DNA of 64,000 nucleotides from Streptomyces diastatochromogenes (GCA_026913215.1 JAPTYK010000001.1:4402001-4466000); one strand, 5' to 3'. Counted from the first letter of the stretch, positions 9,689 to 19,252 are shown. Notes: a model not told the origin generated them from the sequence alone. Numbers and translations are program-made.

Positions 9689-10198
9689 ATGAGCGGTCCT
9701 GACGACGGGCGGAGCCTTGCCCGGATGCTGAGGGTCTCGGCCCTGGTGCTGCTGCTGGAGGCGGCCGCGGCGCTGGTGGTGGGCATGGTGCTCGGCGACA
9801 CCGGGCAGTCCGGCCCGGAGGGGGAGTACCTGAGCGCGCTGACCTTCCTGGCGCTGCCGTTCCTCGTGTTGTTCGCACTGGTCGCCGCGGTGGTGGTGTC
9901 CCTGGTGTTCGTCCTGCCCTCGGTGTGGCTGGGAGAGGGCCTGGGGCGCCGGATCGGCGGCCGTCCGGGCGGCTGGCAGCTGCTCCTCGCGGGCGTCGCC
10001 GCGACCCTCCTCGTGGCGTACGAGGGGATCTGGCCGTGGTGGCCGGCGGTCTGGGGCGCGATGGCGGCGGCGGCCCTGATCACCCGCCGCGCGCGCCGGG
10101 GCCACTTCGTCACCGTGCTCCTGTGGGGCACGGCCGCCGTCCTCACGGTGTTCCTGGCGGGCGGCGCGGGCGTGTACACGGGCGTCATCGAGACCTGA
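9689..10198 (+). CDS. Four-helix membrane protein of unknown function
   Basis: ATG at 9689 is spaced 8 bases from AGGGGG, a better start than GTG 9680. The 169-residue product has four hydrophobic segments: around 15-40 (VSALVLLLEAAAALVVGMVL), 55-85, 100-125 (WPWWPAVWGAMAAAALI) and 140-160. No conserved catalytic residues are evident. It follows the MFS gene by 22 bases and may be co-transcribed. I do not recognise the family. Confidence 0.7.
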   Translation: MSGPDDGRSLARMLRVSALVLLLEAAAALVVGMVLGDTGQSGPEGEYLSALTFLALPFLVLFALVAAVVVSLVFVLPSVWLGEGLGRRIGGRPGGWQLLLAGVAATLLVAYEGIWPWWPAVWGAMAAAALITRRARRGHFVTVLLWGTAAVLTVFLAGGAGVYTGVIET

Positions 10199-10234
10199 CC
10201 CGCCCCGGGCGCGGCCCGCGGCGGAGCGCGCCCG

Positions 10235-10831
10235 CTACCCGCTGAACCGCCCGAACCGCCCCCGGTGGAACAGCAGCGGGTCGGCCTCCTGCTCCGCGCC
10301 CAGGGACTCCACCCGGCCCACCACGATCAGGTGGTCGCCGCCCGTGTGGACGGCGGTGATCACGCAGTCGATCCAGGCGGGGGCGCCGGTCAGGCGTGGG
10401 GAGGCGGTGACGGGGGAGGGGGTCCAGTCCACGCCCGCGAACTTGTCGGCGCCGCTCACGGCGAAGGAGCGGCAGAGGCCGCCCTGGTCGGCGCCGAGGA
10501 TGTTGACGCAGAAGGTTCCGGCGGCCGCGATGCGGGGCCAGGTCGTCGACGTCCGGGCGACCATGAAGGTGACCAGGGGCGGGTCGAGGGAGAGGGAGGC
10601 GAAGGACTGACAGGCGAAGCCGGTCGGTCCGTCCGCGTCGAGCGCCGTCATGATCGTGACGCCGCTGGCGAAGTGCCCGAGCACCCGGCGGAACTCGCCG
10701 GGGTCCACGGGCGCCCGCTCGTCGTCCCCGACCGCGCGCAGCGCCGGCCGGGGCAGTGGTTCGACGGCCGTCGGTGCACCGGCCGCTCTCAGGTGTCGGA
10801 CGGCGGTGGCCGCCATCCCCGCGTGTCCCAT
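10235..10831 (-). CDS. Flavin reductase family protein (monooxygenase component)
   Basis: ATG at 10831 is preceded by GGAGGTGTG. GHFASGVTIMTALDADGPTG and SFASLSLDPPLVTFMVAR are the FMN/FAD-binding motifs of the HpaC/flavin-reductase-like domain, and HLIVVGRVESLGAEQEADPL is its C-terminal strand. About 198 residues, intact. Such proteins supply reduced flavin to a partner monooxygenase using NAD(P)H. A candidate partner is the flavoprotein at 14013-15177, although that protein looks self-sufficient. The promoter holds a perfect CTGACGGCCCGTCAG palindrome, linking it to the local regulon. Confidence 0.88.
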   Translation of the reverse strand: MGHAGMAATAVRHLRAAGAPTAVEPLPRPALRAVGDDERAPVDPGEFRRVLGHFASGVTIMTALDADGPTGFACQSFASLSLDPPLVTFMVARTSTTWPRIAAAGTFCVNILGADQGGLCRSFAVSGADKFAGVDWTPSPVTASPRLTGAPAWIDCVITAVHTGGDHLIVVGRVESLGAEQEADPLLFHRGRFGRFSG

Positions 10832-10847
10832 CACACCTCCATTGAAC

Positions 10848-10862
10848 CTGACGGCCCGTCAG
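10848..10862. promoter_or_regulatory. TetR-type operator candidate, copy 3 (perfect)
   Basis: CTGACGGCCCGTCAG is a perfect 15-base palindrome 17 bases upstream of the flavin reductase ATG, where it would overlap the promoter. It has the same arms as the sites at 3890 and 15312. Confidence 0.7.
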
Positions 10863-10897
10863 ATAGGAAGGCTTCGGGAGCGGCGGACACCGGCCCG

Positions 10898-11681
10898 TCA
10901 CCGCCCCTCGTACCGCGCCTCCCGCCGCTCCACGAAGCTCGCCACGCCCTCCTGGGCGTCCCTCGTCGTCATGTTGATCTCCTGGGCCGTCGCCTCGGCG
11001 GCGAAGGCGGTGGAGCGGTCGGCGTCGAGGGAGGTGTTGACCAGGTGTTTGGTGAGGGCGAGGGCGCGGGTGGGGCCTTGGGCGAGGCGGTCGGCCCAGG
11101 TGCGGGCGGTCTTCTCCAGGGCGTCGGGGGGGACGACGCGGTTCACGAGGCCCATCGCGAGCGCTTCCGTCGCGGGGAGGGCGTCGCCGAAGAACATCAG
11201 CTCCTTGGCGCGCTGGGGGCCGATCAGGCGGGGGAGGAGGTAGGCGCCGCCGCCGTCGGGGACGAGGCCGCGGCGGACGAAGACCTCGATGAAGCGGGCG
11301 GAGTCGGCGGCGAGGACGAGGTCGCAGGCGAAGGCGAGGTGGGCGCCGATGCCGGCGGCGGTGCCGTTGACGGCGGCGATGACGGGCTTCTCGCAGTCGA
11401 GGACGGCGGAGATGAGGCGCTGGGCGCCGAGGCGGATCATGCGGGAGACGTCGCCGGCGACGCGGTCGTCGGTGGAGGGGCGCCCGGAGGTCGGCGCCGG
11501 CGCAGAAGCCGCGGCCGGTGGCCGTCACCACGACGCAGCGGACGGCCGGGTCGGCGGAGGCCTCGTCGAGGAGGCGGATGATCTGTTCGCGCTGGTCCCA
11601 GGTGACCGCGTTCATGGCCTCGGGGCGGTTGAGGGTGATCCAGGAGACGCCGTTGTCGAGGGAGTGCAGGACGTCGGGCAC
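10898..11681 (-). CDS. Enoyl-CoA hydratase/isomerase, one frameshift
   Basis: GTG at 11681 begins VPDVLHSLDNGVSWITLNRP. GRGFCAGADL is the oxyanion-hole motif and VPDGGGAYLLPRLIGPQRAK the second catalytic loop (crotonase family). The frame changes near 11485 by plus one or minus two bases right after GADL. Corrected length is about 261 residues, normal. It hydrates or isomerises an enoyl-CoA, following the acyl-CoA dehydrogenases in beta-oxidation logic. It starts 12 bases after the acyl-CoA synthetase stop, and its AGGAG overlaps that stop, so the two are one transcript. Confidence 0.88.
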
Positions 11682-11692
11682 GGGAGGGGCTC

Positions 11693-13912
11693 CTATCGGC
11701 AGACGGCCAGGGCGTCGAGGGCCACGGCGCCCTGCCCGCGCGGCAGCACCATCAGGGGGTTGATGTCGAGTTCGGAGAGGTCGCCGTCGAGTTCGAGGGC
11801 CATCCGCTGGACCCGGAGGACGACCTCGACGAGGGCGTCGACGTCGGCGGGAGGGGCGCCCGGACGCCGTCGAGGAGGGCCCGGCCGCGGAGTTCGCCGA
11901 GCATGGAGCGGGCCTCGCGCTCGCCGAAGGGCGGGACGCGGACGGCGGTGTCGTTGAGGACTTCGACGAGGACGCCGCCCAGGCCCACCGTGACCGTGGG
12001 GCCGAAGAGTTCGTCGTGGGTCACGCCCACGACCATCTCGACGCCGCGTCCGACCATCTGGCAGACGAGGATGCCGTCGAGGTCGACCGATTCGTACCGG
12101 GCGATGTCCGTCAGCTCGCGGTAGGTGTCGCGGACCTGGCTGGCCGAGGTCAGGCCGACCTTCACCAGGCCCAGTTCGGTCTTGTGGGCGAGCTGGGCGC
12201 CCGAGGCCTTCATCACCACCGGGTAGCCGACGAGCCCGGCGGCCCGGACGGCGGCCGCCGCGCTCGTCACGAGCTGCTCGCGGGGCACCCGTATCCCGTA
12301 CGCCCGCAGCAGCTGCTTCGCCGCGTGCTCGCTGAGCCGCCGGCCGGGCCGCATGAGGGCCTGGGCCTTGCGGAGGGAGGGGGAGGGGGTGCGGGGGGCC
12401 TCGTCGAGGGGGGAGCGGTAGGAGGCGGTGAAGCGGTGGTGGTCGAGGTAGGCCTTCACGGCGCCGATGCAGTTGCCGAAGGTGCGGAAGGTGGCGACGC
12501 GGGAGGAGCCGAGGAGGGTCGTGCGGTACGCCTCCTCGGTGCCGACCGGGGAGCCCCAGACGACGCACACCAGCTTGTCGGTGGCCTCGGCGGCGTCGAC
12601 GAGGTCCTGGGCGAGCTTGTCGCTCATCGGGGGAAGGGGCCGGTGATGGGACAGATCAGGACGCCGACCGAGGGGTCGGCGAGGATCGCGTCGATGATCT
12701 TCCGGCCGCGCCAGTCGCCCACCGGGTGCCCGCCGTTGTCGACGGGGTTGGCGACGTTCAGGTACTCCGGTATCCACTGGTGGAGCTCGTCCTGCTTGGC
12801 CTGCGGGAGCTCCGGCAGGGAGAGCCCCGCCGCCGTCGCCAGGTCGGCGAAGTGGGCTCCCGTGCCGCCGGAGATGGAGTACACGACGACGCCGTCGGCG
12901 AGCGGCTTGCGCGCGCGGGCGAGGAGGGCGGAGGTGTCCTGGAGCTGGTCGAGCCCGTCGACCCGGATCACCCCGTACTGCCGCATGGCCGCGTCGACGA
13001 CCCGGTCGGCGCCGGTGAGCTTGCCGGTGTGGGAGGCGGCGGTACGGGCCCCGGTCTCGGTCCGCCCCACCTTCACGGCGACCACGGGCACGCCCTGGCG
13101 CGCGGCCCGGTCGGCGGCGAGGAGGAAGGAGCGGCCGTCCTTGAGGCCCTCCACGTAGCAGGCGATGGCCCCGACCTCGGGCCGTCCGGCGAAGTACGAG
13201 AGGAAGTCGGCGGTCTCCAGGTCGGCCTCGTTGCCGGTGGGCGCCCAGTGGGAGAGGCGGACGCCGAGCTCCTGGAGGGTGAAGACGGGCCGCCCCTGGT
13301 GGCCGGACTGGGTGATGAGGGCGATGGCGGGGCCTTCGAGGTCCTCGCGGAAGCGCTCGAAGGCGTTGAGGTTGGTGTTGGGGCCGAGGAGGCGGAGCCC
13401 GGAGCGGCGGACGGCGGCGGCGAGCCGTTCCTGCGCGGCGGCGCCGCTCTCCCCGGTCTCGGCGAAGCCGGAGGCGAAGGCGACGGCGAACCTCACCTTG
13501 GTCTCGGCGAGCTCCTCGATCACCGGCAGCGGGTCGGCGACGAGGAGGACGGCGAGGTCGACGGGTTCGGCGAGCGCCCGGACGGACGGCACGCAGTCGA
13601 TCCCGAAGACGCTCGTACGGGTCGGGTGCACGGGCACGAGCCGCGCCCCGACCCGCTCCGCCCAGGCGAGCAGCTGCCGGGTGATGCCGGTGTTGGGCCG
13701 CCCTCGGTGTCGGAGGCCCCGATGACCGCGACGGACTCGGGCCTGAAGAACCGGTCCAGGTCGGGCACGGGCAGGTGCAGCGGCCGCCCGCTGACGTCCC
13801 GGTCTCCCGCGACGGCGGTGACGCCGTGCACGGCGTCCCTGGGTTCCTCTCCGCAGGCGACCACGCGGGCGCGGAGATCGGTGGTGAAGGTGCCGTGAGT
13901 CGATCCGAGCAT
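11693..13912 (-). CDS. ADP-forming acyl-CoA synthetase (acetate--CoA ligase family), three frameshifts
   Basis: ATG at 13912, with GGAG upstream, begins MLGSTHGTFTTDLRARVVAC. The CoA-binding domain has RPESVAVIGASD, followed by the succinyl-CoA-ligase-like flavodoxin domains (ALITQSGHQGRPVFTLQELG, VVVYSISGGTGAHFADLATA) and a C-terminal ATP-grasp domain (GYPVVMKASGAQLAHKTELG). Single-base losses lie near 13705, 12625 and 11865. Corrected length is about 740 residues, right for a fused alpha-beta enzyme. It activates a carboxylic acid to its CoA thioester with ATP, giving ADP, and so is the probable entry step of the pathway. Two CTGAC-N5-GTCAG palindromes precede it. Confidence 0.88.
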
Positions 13913-13947
13913 CGTTCCGCTCCGCCCTTTCCGCCCATGACCATTTA

Positions 13948-13986
13948 CTGACGCGTAGTCAGATTACAGAACTGACGCTCAGTCAG
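13948..13986. promoter_or_regulatory. Paired CTGAC-N5-GTCAG palindromes
   Basis: CTGACGCGTAGTCAG (13948-13962) and CTGACGCTCAGTCAG (13972-13986) lie 24 bases apart, just over two helical turns, upstream of the synthetase. The arms resemble the island operator CTGACGGNCCGTCAG but the centre differs, so this may be the same regulator or a relative. Confidence 0.6.
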
Positions 13987-14012
13987 GAATGGGTGGGCGC
14001 GGATCGGATCGG

Positions 14013-15177
14013 TCAGCTCCTCCGGGGCGCCCGGTGGTCCGCCCGCGCGATCCGCCGCGCGATCCTCTCGGCGTCCTTCGCCATCTCGCGGAACATCCCG
14101 CTGATGGGGTTCCGGAAGCCCGTGAAGTACAGCCCGGGTGCCTCGCGCGGGCTCCGGGCGCCGTGCGCCACCGGCAGGCCGCGCCCGTCGAGCACGTCCA
14201 GGTCGCCGAGGAGGGGTTCGAGGGCGCGGCGGTAGCCGGTGGCGGCGATGACCGTGTCCGGGGTGACGCGGGTGCCGTCCGTGAGGACCACCTCGCCGTC
14301 CTCGAAGGCCTCGACGGCGGGGACGATCTCGACCTTGCCGGCGCGGAGGGCGGCGATCAGGCCGACGTCCTGGACGGGGACGGCGCCCTCGCGCTGGCGG
14401 GTGGCGAGGCCCTTGTCGGGGCGGGGAGGCCGTAGGGGTGAGGTCGGGGCGGCGAAGCGGGCGAGGAGGGCGCCCAGGCGGTCGACCACCGCGACGGGAG
14501 GCGCCGGACGAGGATGCCGGAGCGCTGGGCGGGCCAGCCGAGGGTGGTGCGGCGGACGATGTGGGGGACGGTGCGGACCGCGAGCCGGACGCGGGAGGCG
14601 CCGCCGTCGGCGAGGTCGGCGGCGATCTCGGCGCCGGTGTTGCCGATGCCGACGACGAGGACGTCCTTGCCCTCGTAGGGCGCGGGGAGCGGTACGCGCG
14701 CGCGTGGACGAGCCGGTCGCCGTACGCGTCGCGGCCGGGCCAGTCGGGCAGGTGCGGGGTGTGGTTGTAGCCGGTGGCCACGACGACCGCGCGGCCGGTG
14801 AGCCGGCGCCCGCCGGTGGCGTGCAGGACCCAGTCCGCGCCGGACCGCTCGATCCGGTGGACCTCGACCCCGGTCACGACCTCCAGCTCGTGCTTCTCCG
14901 CGTACGTCTCCAGGTAGCGGACGACGTCGGCGCGGGCGACCCAGCGGCCGAAGGAGCGGGGCATCTTCAGCCCGGGGAGGGCGGAGAGCCGCCGGGTGGT
15001 GTGCAGCCGCAGCCGGTCGTAGTGCGCGCGCCAGGAGGCGCCGACGGCCTCGGACTTCTCCAGGACGACGGCCCGGACGCCCCGCGCGCGCAGGGCGGCG
15101 GCGACGGCGAGTCCGCCGGGTCCGCCACCGATGACGTACACGGGGTGGACGGGAGGTGCGGGAGGGGTGGTGACCAT
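14013..15177 (-). CDS. Flavin-containing monooxygenase-like FAD/NADPH oxidoreductase, about five frameshifts
   Basis: ATG at 15177 gives MVTTPPAPPVHPVYVIGGGP. The FAD fingerprint GGGPGGLAVAAALRARG, the NADPH fingerprint VGIGNTGAEIAADLADGG and the C-terminal TVIAATGYRRAL plus FTGFRNPISGMF identify a CzcO/YUCCA-like flavoprotein. Single-base losses lie near 14690 and 14505, and three more between 14430 and 14460 restore the frame: PTSPLRPPRPDKG should read close to PDLTPYGLPAPDKG. Corrected length is about 390 residues. It probably hydroxylates or Baeyer-Villiger-oxidises a pathway substrate. It ends 27 bases before the operator pair of the synthetase. Confidence 0.84.
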
Positions 15178-15311
15178 GAACGCTGAGCGTAATGACGTGT
15201 ACACGCAGTGGGTCTCGGTCATGAAGGGATTTCGGTTGCGAATCGGTCACGTGGATCCGTCCGCCGCGCTCCGCGCCCACCCCTTGCGGTCGGGTGCGGG
15301 TCTGCGCTGAA

Positions 15312-15326
15312 CTGACGTACCGTCAG
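15312..15326. promoter_or_regulatory. TetR-type operator candidate, copy 4
   Basis: CTGACGTACCGTCAG has perfect CTGACG/CGTCAG arms around TAC. It sits 25 bases upstream of the DoxX-like ATG and in the same gap as the divergent monooxygenase. Confidence 0.65.
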
Positions 15327-15350
15327 ATCCGCTTCACCGGGAGGGCCCGC

Positions 15351-15800
15351 ATGCAGACCGTCTGGCTCACCGGCGCCGAATGGCTCGCCGTCCTCCGCAT
15401 CGGCCTCGGCCTGTGGTGGCTGGAGAGCTGGCGCCACAAGGACAAGAAGGGCTGGTTCGAGCGCGGCACCGGCATCGCCTGGGCCGCGGACGTGGCCGGC
15501 AAGCACCGGTGGGCGGCCGTGAAGAGCGGCTTCGACACCGTCGTCGCCCCGCGCCCCAAGCTCATGGCGTACGTCGTCGTCTACGCCGAACTCGCCCTCG
15601 GCCTCGGCCTGGTCACCGGCCTCCTCACCCCCGTCGCCCTCGTCGGCGGCCTCCTCCTCAACCTCCTCTACCTCGTCCTGATGATCCACGACTGGGCCGA
15701 GCAGGGGCAGAACGCGATGATGGCGCTCATCTCCCTCGTCGCGCTCCTCGCCGTGTCCTGGCAGACCTGGTCCCTCGACTCCGCGATCGGACTCTTCTGA
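15351..15800 (+). CDS. DoxX-like membrane protein
   Basis: ATG at 15351 follows GGGAGGGCCCGC. The 149-residue protein has an amphipathic start (ADVAGKHRWAAVKSGFDTVV in mid-protein is the conserved polar loop) and three strong helices: around 65-85, 87-105 (VALVGGLLLNLLYLVLMIHD) and 118-135. This matches DoxX/thiosulfate:quinone-oxidoreductase large-subunit-like proteins that accompany actinobacterial lipid and steroid catabolic genes. Its function is unproven. TGATG overlap with the next gene shows tight coupling. It is preceded by an island operator. Confidence 0.8.
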   Translation: MQTVWLTGAEWLAVLRIGLGLWWLESWRHKDKKGWFERGTGIAWAADVAGKHRWAAVKSGFDTVVAPRPKLMAYVVVYAELALGLGLVTGLLTPVALVGGLLLNLLYLVLMIHDWAEQGQNAMMALISLVALLAVSWQTWSLDSAIGLF

Positions 15801-16201
15801 TGACGGCCACACCGGACATCGACGCGTTCACCCGCCCCTACTGGGACGCCGCCGCCGACGGGCGGCTGCTGCTCCGCCACTGCGCCGCCTGCGACCGCGC
15901 CCACCACTACCCGCGCGAGTTCTGCCCGTACTGCTGGGGCGAGGACGTCGAGTGGCGGCGGGCGAGCGGCCGCGCGACCCTCTACACCTGGTCGGTCGTC
16001 CACCGGAACGACCTCCCGCCCTTCGGCGGGCGCGTCCCGTACGTCGCGGCCGTCGTCGACCTCGCCGAGGGGCCGCGCATGATGACGGAGGTCGTGGGCG
16101 TCCCGGAGGAGGACCTGCGGATCGGGATGGAGCTGACGGTCGCCTTCCGGCGGGACGGGGACGTCGCCGTCCCCGTCTTCGGACCGCCGTCAGATCGCTG
16201 A
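15800..16201 (+). CDS. DUF35 zinc-ribbon/OB-fold acyl-CoA-associated protein
   Basis: ATG at 15800 overlaps the DoxX stop by one base. The 133-residue product carries CAACDRAHHYPREFCPYC, the four-cysteine zinc ribbon, then an OB-fold (GRATLYTWSVVHRNDLPPFG). In actinobacteria such proteins pair with thiolase-like lipid-transfer proteins or MaoC hydratases in side-chain degradation and act as acyl-CoA-handling subunits. No thiolase is in the window, so its partner may lie upstream of position 1 or elsewhere. The gene ends tail to tail with the kinase gene, 11 bases overlapping at 16190-16201. Confidence 0.87.
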   Translation: MTATPDIDAFTRPYWDAAADGRLLLRHCAACDRAHHYPREFCPYCWGEDVEWRRASGRATLYTWSVVHRNDLPPFGGRVPYVAAVVDLAEGPRMMTEVVGVPEEDLRIGMELTVAFRRDGDVAVPVFGPPSDR

Positions 16202-18160
16202 GATGTTCCGCCAGAGCTGGTTGGCGCTGCCGGGGTCGCAGTCGTACGACATCGTGAACGGCGGCCCGGCGACCATGCACTGGCCGGTGCTCATGTTCTT
16301 GACGGTGAAGCCGGAGGACGTCTTGGATCCGATCTTCCACAACTGGAGACTGGATCCATTGCAGGTGGCGGCGGTGTAGCCGACGGTCCCGTTCGGGTCG
16401 AGGCAGTGGCCGGTCTTCTTGTTGACGAGCCGGAAGGTGCCGTTCGCGCCGGGCTTGTACGTCCAGGAGTACGAGATGGTGCCGCTGTCGGGCGGGGAGC
16501 CGCAGTCGGCGGTGTTGGCGAAGACCCCGTAGCCCGGATTGCTCTCGGCCATGCACTGGCCGTTGGAGACGCTCTCGATGGAGTACGTGCCCGAGGGCGC
16601 CGAGCCGCCACCGCCGGAGGTCGGCGGGGGCGCGGGCCTGGTCGTCGCGGGCGGCGGGGGAGCGGGCTGCTGGGTTCCGGACCCGCCGGAGGAGCTGGAC
16701 CCGCCGGAGGAGCCGGACCCGCCGGAGGAGCCCGATCCGCTGGAGGACCCCGACCCGCCGGAGGAGCCGGAGGTGGAGGACCCGCCGCCGGACGTCGTGC
16801 TCGAACCGCTTCCGCCGGAGACGGGGCCGCCGCCCGTGGAGGAGCCCCGCCGGCGACGGACCCGCCGCCCCCGTGGTGGCCGGGGGCGGGCGCCGTTCGA
16901 CGGCTTCCCGACGGCTTGGCGGAGGGCTTCACCGAGGGCTTCGCCGACGGCGTCCCCGTCGTCCCGGTCGCCGGCGGTACGGAGGCGGGCTGCGAGGCCG
17001 CCGTTTCCGGCGGCGACGAGGTCTCCGGGGACGCGCCGAGACGGCCGACGTACGGACTGAGGGCGACGGTCAGCGTGGTGCCGGTCGCCACGACGACGGG
17101 CACGGCGAGCATCACGAACTTGTTCCGTCGCCACCGGGGCTTCTCGGGGACGGCCTGACCGGTGACGGCCAGCGGGTCGGGGGAGCCGGTCGCGGGCTCC
17201 TTCGGGGCCTGCGGGGTCAGCGGGGCCGTCGCCACGTCCTGCGCCGGGTCCGTCCGCTCCAGCTCCGCGAGCTGCTCGGCGGTGGGCGCCCCGGCCGCGA
17301 AGGCGGCCCGCTCGGCGATCCGCCCGGCCACGGCCTCGGGCCAGACGGCGCCCGCCGCCCCTCCTCGGTGAGCGCGACCAGCTCCTCGGCCGTCGGCCGG
17401 TCCGCCGGATCCTTGGCGAGACACTTCCGTACGAGCTCCGCGAGCGCCGGGTCGCCGTCCGTGAGCCGCCCGAAGTCGGGCTCGCCGTGGACGACCCGGT
17501 ACAGCAGGTCGGGCCCGGAACCGTCCCCGAACGGAGGCCGCCCGTTCGCCGCGTACAGCAGCAGGCTGCCCAGGGCGAACACGTCGGCGGCGCCGGTCAG
17601 CCGCCGGTCGGCGACGGCCTGCTCGGGCGCCATGTAGGCGGGGTGCCGATGACCATGCCGGTCTTGGTCAGCCGGCTCTGGTCGGCCGCGCGGGCCACGC
17701 CGAAGTCGATGAGGAGAGGCCGCCGCCGGTCAGCATCACGTTCGACGGCTTCAGGTCGCGGTGCACCATGTCGGCGCCATGCACCACCCGCAGCCCGGCC
17801 GCCGCCTCCCGGAGCAGCCGCCACAGGGCGCCGCCGGCCAGCGGGCCGCCGTTGAGCCGGATGGCCTCGTTGAGGGTGATCCCGGGGATGAACTCGGTCG
17901 CGAACCACGGCGGCTTCGCCGTGCGGTCGCTCGCGAGGAGCTTGGTGTTGGCCCCGGCGGGCAGCCGGGCCAGGTTGTCGAGCTCGTGCCCGAAGTGGCT
18001 GAGGAAGTCGGCGTCCTCGGCGAGCACGGGCAGCACCCGCTTCACCGCCGCGAACTTCCCGGGCACGGCCCCCAGGTACACCCGGCCCATCCCGCCGGAC
18101 CCGAGCACCCCCAGGAGCCGGAACGCCCCGATCTGCCGGGGTCGCCCGCCTCAAGGGCAT
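16190..18160 (-). CDS. Transmembrane Ser/Thr protein kinase with ricin-like C-terminus, six frameshifts
   Basis: ATG at 18160, after one base correction, gives MPLEAGDPRQIGAFRLLG and then GSGGMGRVYLG (ATP loop). HRDLKPSNVMLTGGG is the catalytic loop, IDFGVARAADQSRLTKTG the DFG segment and YMAPEQ is broken at 17635. A single membrane helix (KFVMLAVPVVVATGTTLTVA) follows near residue 370. Next come a Ser/Gly/Pro linker at roughly 420-500 and a beta-trefoil-like domain with LQLWKI and NQLWRN (QxW-type) repeats. The frame steps six times, each by one lost base. Corrected length is about 657 residues. A kinase sensing carbohydrate outside the cell is the plausible reading, and the ligand is unknown. 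Confidence 0.85.
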
Positions 18161-18487
18161 TGCCCCGCTCCCGCTCAAACTGTCCGAAGTGGATCGGTCT
18201 TCCGGTTCCCCTGCATGGGCCACACAGTAGCCGAGCGGGTTTGCGATCTGAATGGAGGTCAAGTGGCCGTTGCGAAGCTGTGGTTGAGCCCCTGCGGACC
18301 ACGAGGGAAAAAACCGTTTGGAGGGCCGCGACGGCTGCTGCTACTTTTCGGACAGCCGTGCAAGAGAACCTGGAGGTGGTACCCGTGAACACATCGACGA
18401 CATGGGTGCTCCTCTCCGAGGTCACGGTCGGGCGGTAGGTCGCCGCCCGGGAGCGCCGTTTTTCGAGCACTCCCGAAAGGCACGACC
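18161..18487. other. Divergent regulatory region, kinase / hydrolase
   Basis: This 327-base gap is less GC-rich than its surroundings, with an A-run near 18307. It holds the promoters of the divergent genes, a small open frame with a strong ribosome site at 18385-18438 (listed separately), and an imperfect stem (GGGAG...CTCCC around TTTTT) at about 18449-18474 just before the hydrolase ribosome site. Confidence 0.5.
18385..18438 (+). CDS. Possible 17-residue leader peptide
   Basis: GGAGG at 18372-18376 is spaced 8 bases from GTG 18385, a better ribosome site than most genes here. It gives VNTSTTWVLLSEVTVGR and stops 49 bases before the hydrolase ATG. Between them lies an imperfect hairpin with a T-run loop. 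This could be a translated leader that attenuates the hydrolase. There is no codon run pointing to a particular amino acid, so the role is unknown and chance is possible. Confidence 0.35.
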   Translation: MNTSTTWVLLSEVTVGR

Positions 18488-19252
18488 ATGCACTTCACCT
18501 CTGAGCAGCGTCTCGACGGCGACGTCATCGAGCGCGCGTTCACCTTCGGTGGCACCCCCGACGCCCCCGGCATCCCCGGCATCCTGTGGACGCCCGCCTC
18601 CGCGTCCGCGACCTCCCCGGTGCCGCTGATCCTGATCAGCCCCCCTCCGCTCGGCCTGGACAAGGTGTACTCCCGGATCGCGGGACGGGCCCGCTCCTAC
18701 GCGGCGGAGTACGGCTTCGCCTCGGCCACCATCGAACTCTCCGGGAGCGGCGAACGCCCCCGCTGGGAGGAGGCCGAACAGGCCCGCGCGGAGATGCGCC
18801 GGGTGATCGGGGCCGGGGAGCCGGTCACCGACGAGATCATCGACGGCGTCGTCCTCCCGCTGGTCGAGAGGGCGGTCCCGGAATGGCAGGCCGCCCTGGA
18901 CGCCTTCCTCTCCCTGCCCGAGATCGACGGCCCGGTCGGCTACGAGGGCGGGATCATCTCCCTCGGCGTCCGCCTCGCGCGGGTCGAGCCCCGCATCGAG
19001 GCCGCCGGCCTCTACGCCGGGAGCTTCATCCCGCGCGTCATGTTCGAGGAGGCCCGCCAGGTCACCGTCCCGCTGCACGTCCTGCTCCAGTGGGACGACG
19101 AGGTCAACGACCGGCAGGCGTCCCTGGACCTCTTCGACGCCTTCGCCTCGAAGGAGAAGACGCTCCACGCGAACACGGGCGGCCACGCGGGCGTCCCGCA
19201 GTTCGAGCTCCACTCCGGAGCCCGGTTCTTCGCCCGGCACCTGAAGCGGTGA
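18488..19252 (+). CDS. Alpha/beta hydrolase, dienelactone-hydrolase-like
   Basis: ATG at 18488 is preceded by GAAAGG. The 254-residue protein reads PVPLILISPPPLGLDKVYSR (oxyanion region), then GYEGGIISLGVRLA, where the Ser of IISLG is at the nucleophile elbow position, and HVLLQWDDEVNDRQ and NTGGHAGVP, which carry the expected acid and His. The elbow lacks the first Gly of GxSxG, which is tolerated in this group. A soluble esterase or lactone hydrolase is likely, with unknown substrate. It is intact. It ends at a strong bidirectional hairpin shared with the nitroreductase. Confidence 0.78.
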   Translation: MHFTSEQRLDGDVIERAFTFGGTPDAPGIPGILWTPASASATSPVPLILISPPPLGLDKVYSRIAGRARSYAAEYGFASATIELSGSGERPRWEEAEQARAEMRRVIGAGEPVTDEIIDGVVLPLVERAVPEWQAALDAFLSLPEIDGPVGYEGGIISLGVRLARVEPRIEAAGLYAGSFIPRVMFEEARQVTVPLHVLLQWDDEVNDRQASLDLFDAFASKEKTLHANTGGHAGVPQFELHSGARFFARHLKR

